A stretch of 64,000 nucleotides of DNA from Chelativorans alearensis (GTDB taxonomy: Bacteria > Pseudomonadota > Alphaproteobacteria > Rhizobiales > Rhizobiaceae): assembly GCF_010993735.1 (NCBI RefSeq), contig NZ_WQNI01000002.1:62001-126000 (forward strand), read 5' to 3'. Each line of letters begins with the position of its first letter. The stretch's first letter is position 1. The position numbers and the translations under genes are program-made. Positions 27,456-37,159 of this stretch are shown piece by piece. Under the pieces are notes generated by a model that saw only the letters and a program-made list of their open reading frames with translations, was not told where the DNA came from and did no database searches.

Positions 27456-27469
27456 GTTGAGCAGGGACA

Positions 27470-28657
27470 ATGACAGATAAATCCGACGACTGGAAGCCGC
27501 AGACCGCCCTCGTGCATGGGGGCACGTTGCGTTCGCAATTCGGCGAGACCTCCGAGGCGATCTACCTCACCCAGGGCTTTCTCTATGAAAGCGCAGAGGC
27601 CGCCGAAGCCCGCTTCAAGGGCGAGGAGCCGGGTTTCATCTATTCCCGCTACGCCAATCCCACCGTCGACATGTTCGAGAAGCGCATGTGCGCGCTCGAA
27701 GGCGCCGAGGATGCGCGCGCGACGGCTTCCGGCATGGCCGCCGTCTCGGCGGCGCTCTTATGTTCGCTCAAGGCGGGCGACCACGTGGTCGCCGCCCGCG
27801 CTCTCTTCGGCTCCTGCCGCTGGGTGGTGGAGACCCTGATGCCCCGCTACGGCATCGAGGCGACGCTGGTCGACGGAGCCTCACTCGCGGCCTGGGAAGG
27901 CGCGGTGCGCCCCAACACGAAGCTCTTCTTCCTCGAAAGCCCCACCAACCCGACGCTCGAAGTCTGTGACATCGCCGCTATCGCCAGCCTGGCAAACGGC
28001 ATCGGCGCCCGCCTCGTCGTCGATAACGTCTTCGCCACGCCGCTCCTGCAGAAGCCGCTGGAGCTCGGCGCGCATGTGGTCGTCTATTCGGCCACCAAGC
28101 ACATCGACGGCCAGGGCCGCTGCCTCGGCGGGGTCATCCTCTCCGACAAGGAATGGATCGACGAGCACCTGCACGATTATTTCCGCCACACGGGACCCAG
28201 CCTCTCGCCCTTCAACGCCTGGACGCTCCTGAAGGGCCTGGAGACGCTGCCCTTGCGCGTGCGCCAGCAGATGGAGAACGCCGCCCGCGCCGCCGACTAT
28301 CTGGCCGAGCACCCGAAGGTTGCCCGCGTCGTCTACCCCGGCCGCAAGGACCACCCGCAGGCCGATCTCGTGGCGCGCCAGATGAAGGGCGGCTCGACGC
28401 TGGTCTGCTTCGACCTCAAGGGCGGCAAGGAAGCCGCCTTCGCCTTCGAGAACGCGCTCCGCATCATCGGCATCTCCAACAACCTCGGCGACGCCAAGAG
28501 CCTCATCACCCACCCGGCGACGACCACACACAAGAACCTCGACGACGACGCCCGCGCCCAGGCCGGCATCGGCCCCGGAACCCTGCGCCTCTCACTCGGG
28601 CTGGAGGACGTCGAGGACCTGATCAAGGATATCGACCAGGCACTGCAGCGGGCGTAG
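27470..28657 (+). CDS. metZ: O-succinylhomoserine sulfhydrylase
   Basis: A PLP enzyme of the Cys/Met metabolism family that makes homocysteine from O-succinylhomoserine and sulfide, the direct sulfhydrylation route common in alphaproteobacteria. 395 residues. Motifs: YSRYANPTVDMFEKRMCALEG, the cofactor-stacking region ATASGMAAVSAALL, ESPTNPTLEVCDI, and the PLP lysine K210 in SATKHIDGQGRCLGG. Preceded by the SAM-II riboswitch, which fixes its role in methionine synthesis. Confidence 0.94.
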   Translation: MTDKSDDWKPQTALVHGGTLRSQFGETSEAIYLTQGFLYESAEAAEARFKGEEPGFIYSRYANPTVDMFEKRMCALEGAEDARATASGMAAVSAALLCSLKAGDHVVAARALFGSCRWVVETLMPRYGIEATLVDGASLAAWEGAVRPNTKLFFLESPTNPTLEVCDIAAIASLANGIGARLVVDNVFATPLLQKPLELGAHVVVYSATKHIDGQGRCLGGVILSDKEWIDEHLHDYFRHTGPSLSPFNAWTLLKGLETLPLRVRQQMENAARAADYLAEHPKVARVVYPGRKDHPQADLVARQMKGGSTLVCFDLKGGKEAAFAFENALRIIGISNNLGDAKSLITHPATTTHKNLDDDARAQAGIGPGTLRLSLGLEDVEDLIKDIDQALQRA

Positions 28658-28762
28658 CTGCTTACCCTGAGCCCAAGGCCCCAACAGTCAAAGCACACAC
28701 GTTGGAAGCCGCCGCGCCTGCTGGTAAGTCTATCTTCCCGATTCGTGTTGGCGGATACCTCA

Positions 28763-30313
28763 ATGAAGCGCCTTGCCGGTGGAGTGATCCTGTCGTGGGG
28801 GTGGCGGCGCCGGCTCGTCGCTCTCCTCGCCGGCGCCGTGGCCTCGCTGGCGCTGGCGCCGGTCGACTTTCAGGCCGCCTGCTTCATCGCCTTTCCCGTT
28901 CTCGTCTGGCTGTTGGATGGCGCCGTCGGCACGGGCGGCCGCCTCAGGCAGCTTCTGCCGGCCTTTACCACCGGGTGGTGGTTCGGCTTCGGCTATTTCC
29001 TGGCCGGCATGTGGTGGGTTGGCGCCGGGTTCCTCGGCGCGGATGCCGGCCTCGCATGGGCGCTCCCCTTCGCCGTTCTCGGCCTGCCGGCGCTGCTGGC
29101 GCTGTTCTACGGCTGCGCCACCCTTCTCGCCCGCCTCCTGTGGAGCGATGGGCTTGGCCGCATCGCCGCGCTGGCCTTCGGCTTCGGCCTCGCCGAATGG
29201 CTTCGCACCATCCTCCTTTCGGGTTTCGCATGGAACGCCGTCGGCTACGCGGCGATGCCGGTGCCGCCTCTCATGCAGGCCGCCGAGGTCGTCGGCGTCT
29301 TCGGCATCGGTGCGCTAGCCGTGTTCGTCTTCTCCGCCCCCGCCCTTCTGGTCACCGGGCGCCATGCCCACGCCGGCCTTGCCCTCGCCGCCTTTTTTGC
29401 AGCAGCAGTTGTCGGCTACGGCTATCTGCGGCTCGCCCTGCTCCCGCCGGCAGAGCCGTTGCTGCAGGTCCGCATCGTCCAGATCGCTGGCGAGCCGGGG
29501 GAGCCGTTCGAGGCGGCTTTCGATTCCTTTCTGAAGCTTTCAGGCGCCCCCGGCCCGGACGACGCTCCCGCCCCCCGCCTCATCCTGTGGCCCGAGATGG
29601 CCGTTCCCTTCGTGCTGGCCGAGCGGCCGGACCTGCTCGACGCGCTGGGGCAAGCCGCCAGTGAAGAGCAGGTGCTGCTCGTCGGCGCTATGCGCGGGGA
29701 ATCCGGCGCCGGCACGCGGCGCCTCTACGATTCCGTTATCGCCGTAGACGGCAGCGGCGAGATCGCCGATGCCGCCGACAAGATGCACCTCCTGCCTTTT
29801 GCCGACTACCTTCCCTTCGCGCGCCTGTTGTCCATAGCCGGGATCGAAAGACCGTTTCCGGCAGCCGGCTACGCCGCCGGCACCAGGCGCCGGCTATTGC
29901 CGGTGGCCGCCGGGATAAAGGCGCTGCCCCTCATCGGCAGCGAGGCGGCCATTCCCGATATCGCGGCGCGCCAGGCGGGCGAAGCCGCGATCATCGTCAA
30001 TCCGGCCGCTTATGCCGGCTATGCCGGCACGTCCGCCCCCTATCAGCATCTGCGGCAGGCCCAGCTTCGCGCCGTCGAGGCCGGTCTGCCGCTGCTTGCC
30101 GCGACGGCCGGCGGCATCTCGGCGGTCATCGATTCCAGTGGCCAGATCATCGATGCCCTCGCCCCACGCGCCCACGGCGCGTTGAACGTGAATGTGCCGG
30201 CGCCAAGAGAAAAATTCCTAAATACTGGGCATATCCGAGTGCGTGGGCTGACATTTGTCATGTTTTTCGGCATTCTCTCATTGCTGTTAAGCATACGTGG
30301 TCGCTTGAATTGA
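28763..30313 (+). CDS. lnt: apolipoprotein N-acyltransferase homologue lacking the catalytic cysteine
   Basis: 516 residues with the Lnt layout: about six N-terminal helices, a periplasmic nitrilase-like domain and a final helix (FVMFFGILSLLLSI). Lnt N-acylates the lipoprotein cysteine using a Glu-Lys-Cys triad. Glu (E278, LILWPEMAVPF) and Lys (K340, DKMHLLPFADYLP) are present. Where the family has PLICYE, this protein reads PLIGSE, with Gly392 in place of the catalytic Cys. The family's PFGEYLP is PFADYLP, and the DxWF segment is replaced by AAYAGYAG. It sits in the usual place before praR-metK. Probably inactive as an acyltransferase, or divergent. Confidence 0.82.
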   Translation: MKRLAGGVILSWGWRRRLVALLAGAVASLALAPVDFQAACFIAFPVLVWLLDGAVGTGGRLRQLLPAFTTGWWFGFGYFLAGMWWVGAGFLGADAGLAWALPFAVLGLPALLALFYGCATLLARLLWSDGLGRIAALAFGFGLAEWLRTILLSGFAWNAVGYAAMPVPPLMQAAEVVGVFGIGALAVFVFSAPALLVTGRHAHAGLALAAFFAAAVVGYGYLRLALLPPAEPLLQVRIVQIAGEPGEPFEAAFDSFLKLSGAPGPDDAPAPRLILWPEMAVPFVLAERPDLLDALGQAASEEQVLLVGAMRGESGAGTRRLYDSVIAVDGSGEIADAADKMHLLPFADYLPFARLLSIAGIERPFPAAGYAAGTRRRLLPVAAGIKALPLIGSEAAIPDIAARQAGEAAIIVNPAAYAGYAGTSAPYQHLRQAQLRAVEAGLPLLAATAGGISAVIDSSGQIIDALAPRAHGALNVNVPAPREKFLNTGHIRVRGLTFVMFFGILSLLLSIRGRLN

Positions 30314-30434
30314 CATTGGGGGTGAGCGCTCCACATATGCGCAGGTACCGTTGTACGCGTTTGCAACCGGGGGGCCATCCCGCAGGTGAGGCGCGAGTTT
30401 CGTTGGCTGTGTTCGAGCCGATGCCGAGGGATAT

Positions 30435-30851
30435 ATGAATAACAACAAAAAGAAGCCGAATCCGATTGACGTCCATGTCGGAGGCAGGATCCGGCTTCGC
30501 CGGAACATGCTAGGCATCAGCCAGGAAAAGCTGGGGGAGAGCTTGGGCATCACGTTCCAGCAGATCCAGAAATACGAGAAGGGCACCAATCGTGTCGGCG
30601 CCAGCCGCCTTCAGGCCATCGCCTCCATTTTGAGCGCGCCGATCTCCTTCTTCTTCGAAGGCGCTCCGGGCGAGGATGGCGCCCCGGCATCGGGCCTTGC
30701 CGAGGAAGGGTCCGTTTTCGTCACGGACTTCCTCAGCAGCTCCGAAGGCATCCAGCTCAACCGCGCCTTCGTGAAGATCACCGATCCGAAAGTGCGGCGC
30801 AAGGTGCTCGATTTGGTAAAGGCTCTCGCGGCCGAGGCCACCAACGACTGA
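30435..30851 (+). CDS. praR: XRE-family transcriptional regulator PraR
   Basis: 138 residues. A lambda-repressor-like helix-turn-helix occupies about 12-68 (GGRIRLRRNMLGISQEKLG, ITFQQIQKYEKGTNRVGAS), with a C-terminal regulatory tail (VTDFLSSSEGIQLNRAFVKI, DPKVRRKVLDLVKALA). The sequence closely follows PraR of Rhizobium and Azorhizobium, a repressor of attachment, biofilm and quorum-linked genes. Location directly upstream of metK is also conserved. ATG 30435 follows gggatat with a weak ribosome-binding site. Confidence 0.85.
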   Translation: MNNNKKKPNPIDVHVGGRIRLRRNMLGISQEKLGESLGITFQQIQKYEKGTNRVGASRLQAIASILSAPISFFFEGAPGEDGAPASGLAEEGSVFVTDFLSSSEGIQLNRAFVKITDPKVRRKVLDLVKALAAEATND

Positions 30852-30874
30852 TCCGACCAGGCTTCCACGCCAGA

Positions 30875-30918
30875 GCAATTCCAGGAAAAGTGGAAACCGG
30901 TTCTCCGACCGGAATTGC
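30875..30918. repeat. rhizobial dispersed palindrome (GCAATTCC...GGAATTGC)
   Basis: GCAATTCC (30875-30882) and GGAATTGC (30911-30918) enclose 'aggaaaagtggaaaccgg', which has an inner ccggttctccgaccgg hairpin. The phrase resembles the abundant 'GAGCAATTCCAGGAAAAG' intergenic repeat of Mesorhizobium-type genomes. It lies between praR and metK. Confidence 0.6.
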
Positions 30919-30940
30919 AACTATTCGATAACATGCAGCG

Positions 30941-30962
30941 CCGTGCGCCCTAAAGGACGTAC
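30941..30962. repeat. short palindromic repeat, copy 1 (upstream of metK)
   Basis: CCGTGCGCCC-taaa-GGACGTAC. The same 10-base left arm, 4-base loop and 8-base right arm (one base different) recur downstream of metK at 32413-32434, so metK is bracketed by two copies in direct orientation. Confidence 0.5.
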
Positions 30963-30992
30963 TGCGCCGTAGGGCGGTATCCAAACGGTGTA

Positions 30993-31021
30993 TTGCTTTG
31001 CAGTACGCCCAAATCCATAAT
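30993..31021 (+). promoter_or_regulatory. metK promoter
   Basis: TTGCTT (30993-30998), 17 bases, CATAAT (31016-31021). The start would be near 31028, giving an approximately 80-base leader before the metK GTG. Confidence 0.5.
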
Positions 31022-31027
31022 TCCTTG

Positions 31028-31091
31028 ACCAATTCTATGGTGATTGGCTAACAAGGTGCCGCCAAACGCCGGCGGGGAGCCGGCCTTTTTT
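31028..31091 (+). promoter_or_regulatory. metK leader ending in an intrinsic terminator (candidate attenuator)
   Basis: The leader holds GGTGATTGG (31039-31047), ctaacaagg, and CGCCAAACG, which recall the GGTGATTTG, TTAAACAAG and CGCTAAA blocks of the SAM-II aptamer, but the internal TTGCAG/P1 strand is missing. A terminator follows at 31068-31091: GCCGGC, gggga loop, GCCGGC, then six T. The GTG start is 17 bases after the last T. A terminator in a leader normally means conditional read-through. Confidence 0.55.
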
Positions 31092-31107
31092 CTCAGAGGG
31101 GTTACCC

Positions 31108-32385
<1,278 letters not shown>

Positions 32386-32412
32386 GTGGAGTAGGAGATT
32401 GACGGCTGGAGG

Positions 32413-32506
32413 CCGTGCGCCCGTTCGGACGCACAAGGGACGCTCTAAGTCTTTGAATCTATGCATCGTGCGGCCCGAAAATCGTTTCTGATTTTCGGGC
32501 CGATGC
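32413..32506. repeat. rhizobial composite palindromic element with 13-bp hairpin
   Basis: The element starts with CCGTGCGCCC-gttc-GGACGCAC (32413-32434, second copy of the repeat upstream of metK). It continues with 'aagggacgctctaagtctttgaatctatgcatcg' and ends with a perfect 13-bp hairpin, CGGCCCGAAAATC (32471-32483) and its complement at 32490-32502 around a 6-base loop. The text 'ctctaagtctttgaatctatgcatcg' is typical of a repeat family in Mesorhizobium-like genomes. It may also terminate metK transcription. Confidence 0.65.
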
Positions 32507-32562
32507 TGTAGGCGAGGGGTCTGCTCGCAATCATCGCGGAACGACAGAACGACACCAAACCG

Positions 32563-33261
32563 ATGACAGCCGACCATCCCGAACGCTCGACGGAAGCCTT
32601 CTTCGGCCGCCGTCGGGGAAAACGTCTACGCCCGCAGCAGGAGGCTGCGCTTCACGCGCTCCTGCCGCGCCTCAGGCTCGATCTCGGTTCCCCGGCGCCG
32701 GCGGACATCCGCACGCTCTTCACGCGCCCCGTCACCGGCGTGCGGCTGGAGATCGGCTTTGGCGGGGGCGAGCATCTGCTGGGCGAGATAGAGCGCCATC
32801 CGGATACGGGCTTCATCGGCGTGGAGCCCTTCGTGAACGGCATGGCCAAGCTGCTTTCGGCGCTTGAGGGAAGGGCGCCGGAGAACCTGAGGGTTTACGA
32901 CGACGACGCCACCGCACTTCTGGATTGGCTGCCGGCGGCGTCCCTGTCGGGCATCGACCTTCTCTACCCCGACCCGTGGCCGAAGAAGAAACATTGGAAG
33001 CGGCGCTTCGTCGGCCCCGTCAATCTCGACCGTTTCGCCCGCGTTATGAAACCGGGCGCAGCCTTCCGCTTCGCCTCCGATATCGACACCTATGTGAACT
33101 GGACGCTGCTTCATTGCCGCGCCCATCCTGCCTTCGCCTGGAAGGCGCAAAGCGCCGAAGACTGGCGCCAACCCTACGAAGGATGGCCGGGCACCCGCTA
33201 CGAGGCGAAAGCCATGCGCGAGGGGCGGACGCCGGCCTATCTCACCTTCGTCCGGGTGTAA
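32563..33261 (+). CDS. trmB: tRNA (guanine-46-N7)-methyltransferase
   Basis: A SAM-dependent enzyme that makes m7G46 in the tRNA variable loop. 232 residues. The N-terminal [18 protein letters not shown] is typical of the alphaproteobacterial form. The SAM site is [16 protein letters not shown] and [13 protein letters not shown]. The catalytic/substrate region is [16 protein letters not shown] (family signature PDPWPKxRH). It follows metK, which supplies its cofactor, as in many rhizobia. Confidence 0.95.
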   Translation: MTADHPERSTEAFFGRRRGKRLRPQQEAALHALLPRLRLDLGSPAPADIRTLFTRPVTGVRLEIGFGGGEHLLGEIERHPDTGFIGVEPFVNGMAKLLSALEGRAPENLRVYDDDATALLDWLPAASLSGIDLLYPDPWPKKKHWKRRFVGPVNLDRFARVMKPGAAFRFASDIDTYVNWTLLHCRAHPAFAWKAQSAEDWRQPYEGWPGTRYEAKAMREGRTPAYLTFVRV

Positions 33262-33268
33262 TGCGGTA

Positions 33269-33433
33269 TCAGCGGCGGCTGATCTGGCGGAACTGCTCAG
33301 CGTCGATGCCGAGGCGCGCGAGGTCGGCGGGGCGCGCCGGCCGGCGGTCGCGCACAGCGGCCGAAACCGCGATCGCGCTGCCCACGGTGTCGAAGAATTC
33401 GCCAATTCCGGTCATGAAACGTCGGGCACGCAT
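33269..33433 (-). CDS. small DUF1127-like protein
   Basis: 54 residues (MRARRFMTGIGEFFDTVGSA start; ADLARLGIDAEQFRQISRR end). The C-terminal 'RDLxxLGIxxxxFRxI' pattern resembles the small DUF1127-type proteins of Brucella and other Rhizobiales. Three of those are activated by the LysR regulator VtlR. The ATG at 33433 has GGAGAG seven bases upstream; longer in-frame starts give an unlikely Cys/Leu-rich extension. Convergent with trmB. A direct repeat TTTGCTGCA occurs twice upstream on its coding strand (about 33453-33461 and 33480-33488). Confidence 0.65.
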   Translation of the reverse strand: MRARRFMTGIGEFFDTVGSAIAVSAAVRDRRPARPADLARLGIDAEQFRQISRR

Positions 33434-33677
33434 TTTGCTCTCCAATGATTGTGCATTGCAGCAAAGATAGGTGCCCGACTGCAGCAAAAGTAGCGCTATT
33501 TCAGCAGTTCTGCCATGCATTTGTGCGGTGCAAAGCGCTCCGGGAGGGGATGGTATTGAAGATGCACCGGCCTTTACCTCGCCAGCGGCTGGCCATGGAG
33601 GCCGTTAGTATACCCCATGCACCGCTGTTGCCGGCCCTTTCTTGGGCTGGCAATCTGTTGCGTGAGGAGTTGTAAAG

Positions 33678-34082
33678 ATGACGCGCAACGCATGGTTTTC
33701 CGCCACACTCACCGTCGCTCTGACACTGACAGCCGGCATGGCTGCCTCCGACGAACTCTACGACCAGTGCATCCGGCAGTCGGACAACACCGACCCCGCT
33801 TGGGCCGAGTGCGGGGGTGACTGGCTGAAGCGCGAGGACGATAGGCTGAACGCGACTTGGAAAAAGGTGTTCGCGCAGACCGATGGTCGGACGAAGGCCG
33901 ATCTTTTGGCGGAGCAGCGCCTGTGGGTCGCCTACAAGGAAGGTGCCTGCAGGTTCTTCGCCAACGGCGACTGGGGCAGCAAAGGGCGGGTGCTGGACTA
34001 TGTGGCCTGCCAGGCGGGCGTCATGGCGGCGCGGAGGACGGATCTCGAAGGTTACGAGGCTTACTTCGATTTGGACGGCTAG
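33678..34082 (+). CDS. secreted DUF1311 / LprI-like protein
   Basis: 134 residues. A signal peptide (FSATLTVALTLTAGMAASD) precedes a DUF1311 (lysozyme-inhibitor LprI-like) domain. The family cysteines are present in YDQCIRQSDN, WAECGGDWLKREDDRLN, GACRFFANGD and YVACQAGVMAARRTDL, likely forming two disulfides. LprI of Mycobacterium inhibits lysozyme; for rhizobial members function is unknown. It precedes the rimP operon but has a separate promoter region downstream. Confidence 0.8.
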   Translation: MTRNAWFSATLTVALTLTAGMAASDELYDQCIRQSDNTDPAWAECGGDWLKREDDRLNATWKKVFAQTDGRTKADLLAEQRLWVAYKEGACRFFANGDWGSKGRVLDYVACQAGVMAARRTDLEGYEAYFDLDG

Positions 34083-34100
34083 CAAACCGCACGGCAGCGC

Positions 34101-34129
34101 TTGAAACCGCCCCCCATCTGAGCTATATG
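34101..34129 (+). promoter_or_regulatory. promoter of the rimP-nusA-infB operon
   Basis: TTGAAA (34101-34106), 17 bases, TATATG (34124-34129), a strong match. The transcript would start near 34136 and carry a 90-base leader with a terminator hairpin. Confidence 0.65.
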
Positions 34130-34156
34130 CAATGCAAATTCTTGGTCTCTAAGGCG

Positions 34157-34188
34157 AAGAGTGGGTCCGGCCGGTCCCGCTCTTTTTT
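34157..34188 (+). terminator. terminator/attenuator in the rimP operon leader
   Basis: AAGAGTGGG (34157-34165) pairs with CCCGCTCTT (34176-34184; one T-G wobble) around a 10-base loop, and the T-run extends to 34188. It lies between the operon promoter and rimP. Read-through is therefore required, and the operon product NusA acts on exactly such hairpins. Confidence 0.7.
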
Positions 34189-34226
34189 GTTAGCCGCGGG
34201 ACCGCATTGGAGGCGTGAAACACCGG

Positions 34227-34811
34227 ATGCAGGACGACCGCATCATCCGCGAGAACGGCGCAGAGGCACGCGTGGCCGGTATCGTCATGCCCGTTCTCGA
34301 TGCGCTGGGCTACAGGCTCGTGCGGGTCAAGCTTTCGGCGCAGGACGGGCTGACGCTGCAGATCATGGCCGAGCGGCCGGACGGTTCGATGACGGTCGAG
34401 GATTGCGAGGAGGCGAGCCGCGCCATCTCGCCGGCGCTCGATGTCGAAGATCCGATCGACAGCGCCTATCAACTGGAGATATCCTCGCCCGGTATCGACC
34501 GCCCGTTGGTGCGCCGCACCGATTTCGAGGCCGCGGTCGGCCATCTGGCGAAGATCGAGACCTCGGTAATGGTTGGCGGGCGCAAGCGCTTTCGCGGCCA
34601 GATCGTCGCCTGCACCCACGGTGCGGTGACAATCGAGCGCGACAAGACGGCCGAGGGCGAGGAGCCGCTGGTGGAGATCCCGCTGGAGGCCGTCGACGAG
34701 GCAAAGCTTGTGCTGACGGACGCGCTCGTCCGCGAGGCGCTCAAGAAGGACAAGGAAGAACGGCGGCAGCGCAAGAAGGCGCGCCGCAGCGGCGATGACG
34801 CCGAGGAATAG
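34227..34811 (+). CDS. rimP: ribosome maturation factor RimP
   Basis: A 194-residue cytoplasmic factor for 30S subunit assembly. Two domains: N-terminal alpha/beta ([60 protein letters not shown]) and a C-terminal SH3-like beta barrel ([16 protein letters not shown]). A rhizobial Lys/Arg-rich tail ends the protein. ATG 34227 or GTG 34215 could be the start; GGAGG at 34209-34213 is too close to the GTG and a little far from the ATG. First gene of rimP-nusA-ylxR-infB-rbfA-truB. Confidence 0.92.
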   Translation: MQDDRIIRENGAEARVAGIVMPVLDALGYRLVRVKLSAQDGLTLQIMAERPDGSMTVEDCEEASRAISPALDVEDPIDSAYQLEISSPGIDRPLVRRTDFEAAVGHLAKIETSVMVGGRKRFRGQIVACTHGAVTIERDKTAEGEEPLVEIPLEAVDEAKLVLTDALVREALKKDKEERRQRKKARRSGDDAEE

Positions 34812-34865
34812 AAGCAGATCGTACGGCCGGCGCCCGAGCGCCGCCCATCCCCAGGGGAGACCAAA

Positions 34866-36485
34866 ATGGCAGTCAGTGCAAACAGGCTGGAGCTCTTGCA
34901 GATCGCCGACGCGGTGGCGCGCGAGAAATCCATCGACAAGGAAATCGTGATCGCGGCGATGGCCGATGCGATCCAGAAGGCGGCGCGCTCGCGCTACGGC
35001 CAGGAGACCAACATCCGCGCCGACATCAACCCGCAGACCGGCGAGATGAAGCTGCAGCGGCTGATGGAAGTGGTCGAGGAGGTCGAGGAGCCGGCACGCG
35101 AAATCCCCCTCTCTCTGGCGCGCGGGCGCAATCCCGATGCCCAGGTGGGCGATTTCATCGCCGAGCAGCTTCCACCCATGGATTTCGGTCGCATCGCCGC
35201 CCAGTCCGCAAAGCAGGTGATCGTGCAGAAGGTGCGCGAGGCCGAGCGCGACCGCCAGTACGACGAGTACAAGGACCGCATCGGCGAGATCGTCAACGGC
35301 ACGGTCAAGCGCGTCGAATACGGCAACGTGATCGTCGACCTCGGCCGAGGCGAGGCCATCATCCGCCGCGACGAACTGATCCCCCGCGAGATCTTCAAAT
35401 ATGGCGACCGCGTGCGCGCCTATGTCTACGACGTGAGGCGCGAGCAGCGCGGCCCGCAGATCTTCCTGTCGCGTACGCACCCGCAGTTCATGGCCAAGCT
35501 CTTCACCATGGAAGTGCCGGAGATCTATGACGGCATCATCGAGATCAGGTCGGTGGCGCGCGATCCGGGCAGCCGTGCCAAGATCGCCGTCATCAGCCAC
35601 GATTCCTCGATCGACCCCGTCGGCGCCTGCGTCGGCATGCGCGGTTCCCGCGTGCAGGCGGTCGTCGGCGAGCTCCAGGGCGAGAAGATCGACATCATCC
35701 CCTGGAACGACAACGCCGCCAGCTTCATCGTCAATGCGCTGCAGCCTGCGGAAGTCGCCAAGGTGGTGCTCGACGAGGATGCCGAGCGTATCGAGGTGGT
35801 CGTCCCCGACGATCAGCTCTCGCTCGCCATCGGCCGGCGCGGCCAGAACGTGCGGCTTGCCTCGCAGCTCACCGGCTGGGACATCGACATCCTGACCGAG
35901 GAAGAGGAGTCGAGCCGCCGTCAGAAGGAGTTCGTCGAGCGCTCGACGCTCTTCATGGACGCCCTCAACGTCGACGAGATGGTCGGCCAGGTGCTGGCCT
36001 CGGAAGGCTTCACCAGCGTCGAGGAGCTGGCCTATGTCGAATCTGACGAGATCGCCTCCATCGATGGCTTCGACGAGGACACGGCGGCCGAGATTCAGGC
36101 CCGCGCGCGCGAATATCTGGAGCGCATCGAGGCCGAGAACGACGCCAGGCGCAAGGAGCTGGGCGTGGCCGACGAGCTGCGCGAGATCCCCGGCATCACC
36201 ACCCCGATGATGGTGGCGCTGGGCGAGAGCGAGGATGGCGTGAAGACCGTCGAGGATTTTGCCGGCTACGCCGCGGACGATCTCGTCGGCTGGCGCGAGC
36301 GCAAGGATGGCGAGACGAAGTTCTTTCCCGGCGTTTTCTCCAACTTCGACATCTCGCGCGCCGAGGCGGAGCAGATGATCGTCGCCGCCCGGCTGAAGGC
36401 GGGCTGGATCACCGAGGAGGATCTGCGCGCCGGCGAAGAGGCGCCCGAGGAAGAGGAAGAAGCCAGCGAGCCGGCGGAAAGCTGA
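34866..36485 (+). CDS. nusA: transcription termination/antitermination factor NusA
   Basis: A 539-residue RNA-polymerase-associated factor controlling pausing, termination and antitermination. Order: N-terminal polymerase-binding domain (1-125), S1 RNA-binding domain (about 135-200; [19 protein letters not shown]), two KH domains (about 205-345; [40 protein letters not shown]), then two helix-hairpin-helix repeats that act as AR-type C-terminal domains ([31 protein letters not shown]), and an acidic tail. Good ribosome-binding site (ggggaga). Confidence 0.97.
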   Translation: MAVSANRLELLQIADAVAREKSIDKEIVIAAMADAIQKAARSRYGQETNIRADINPQTGEMKLQRLMEVVEEVEEPAREIPLSLARGRNPDAQVGDFIAEQLPPMDFGRIAAQSAKQVIVQKVREAERDRQYDEYKDRIGEIVNGTVKRVEYGNVIVDLGRGEAIIRRDELIPREIFKYGDRVRAYVYDVRREQRGPQIFLSRTHPQFMAKLFTMEVPEIYDGIIEIRSVARDPGSRAKIAVISHDSSIDPVGACVGMRGSRVQAVVGELQGEKIDIIPWNDNAASFIVNALQPAEVAKVVLDEDAERIEVVVPDDQLSLAIGRRGQNVRLASQLTGWDIDILTEEEESSRRQKEFVERSTLFMDALNVDEMVGQVLASEGFTSVEELAYVESDEIASIDGFDEDTAAEIQARAREYLERIEAENDARRKELGVADELREIPGITTPMMVALGESEDGVKTVEDFAGYAADDLVGWRERKDGETKFFPGVFSNFDISRAEAEQMIVAARLKAGWITEEDLRAGEEAPEEEEEASEPAES

Positions 36486-36523
36486 AATGCCCGGTTGCGT
36501 GAAGACAGGTCTTGTGGAACGCG

Positions 36524-37159
36524 ATGAACGACCGCACATGTATCGTGACGCGCCAGGCGCGACAGCCGGAAGAACTCATCCGGTTCGTCGCGGGTCCGGA
36601 CGGCGCGGTCGTGCCCGACCTGAAACGCAATCTGCCGGGGCGCGGCTGCTGGGTCGGCGCTGAGAAAGGCCTCGTCGAGAAGGCAGCGGCGAAGAACCTG
36701 TTCTCCCGGGCCCTGAAAGCGCCGGTGACGGTGCCCCCGGATTTGGCCGAAATGGTCGATTCGCTGCTCGCGGCATCCGCTTTGGGCGCGCTCGGCCTTG
36801 CGCGCAAGGCCGGAGCCGTGGCATTGGGGGCAACCAAAGTGGAAATGGCGGTGCGCGGCGGCAGTGCTGCCGCGGTGCTGCATGCGGCGGAGGCCTCGGA
36901 AGACGGCATCCGCAAGATCATGGCCGCAAGGAAGGCGGTAGCCCGTGCCGGAGGCAGGCAAATGCCGGCATTCAAGCTCTTTTCGGAAGCCGAAATGAGT
37001 TTGGCATTAGGGGCGACAAATGTGATACATGCTGCCGTGCTCGACCAGGGGCCGGGCGAGGCAGCGCTGAAACGCGCGAAAACGCTCGCCGTTTTTCGGG
37101 GTGTTGCCCCGGAAATTCCGGCGTCGGGTGCGGCAGACGCCGCAGAGGATATGGAATGA
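36524..37159 (+). CDS. ylxR: YlxR (DUF448) fused to an L7Ae-like RNA-binding domain
   Basis: 211 residues. Residues 1-80 are the YlxR RNA-binding domain ([35 protein letters not shown]). Residues 90-190 are an L7Ae/L30e-like domain ([39 protein letters not shown]). In Gram-positive bacteria these are separate genes (ylxR, ylxQ) at the same place between nusA and infB; the fusion is typical of alphaproteobacteria. Stop overlaps infB start. ATG 36524 chosen; a TTG at 36512 would add four residues. Confidence 0.9.
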   Translation: MNDRTCIVTRQARQPEELIRFVAGPDGAVVPDLKRNLPGRGCWVGAEKGLVEKAAAKNLFSRALKAPVTVPPDLAEMVDSLLAASALGALGLARKAGAVALGATKVEMAVRGGSAAAVLHAAEASEDGIRKIMAARKAVARAGGRQMPAFKLFSEAEMSLALGATNVIHAAVLDQGPGEAALKRAKTLAVFRGVAPEIPASGAADAAEDME

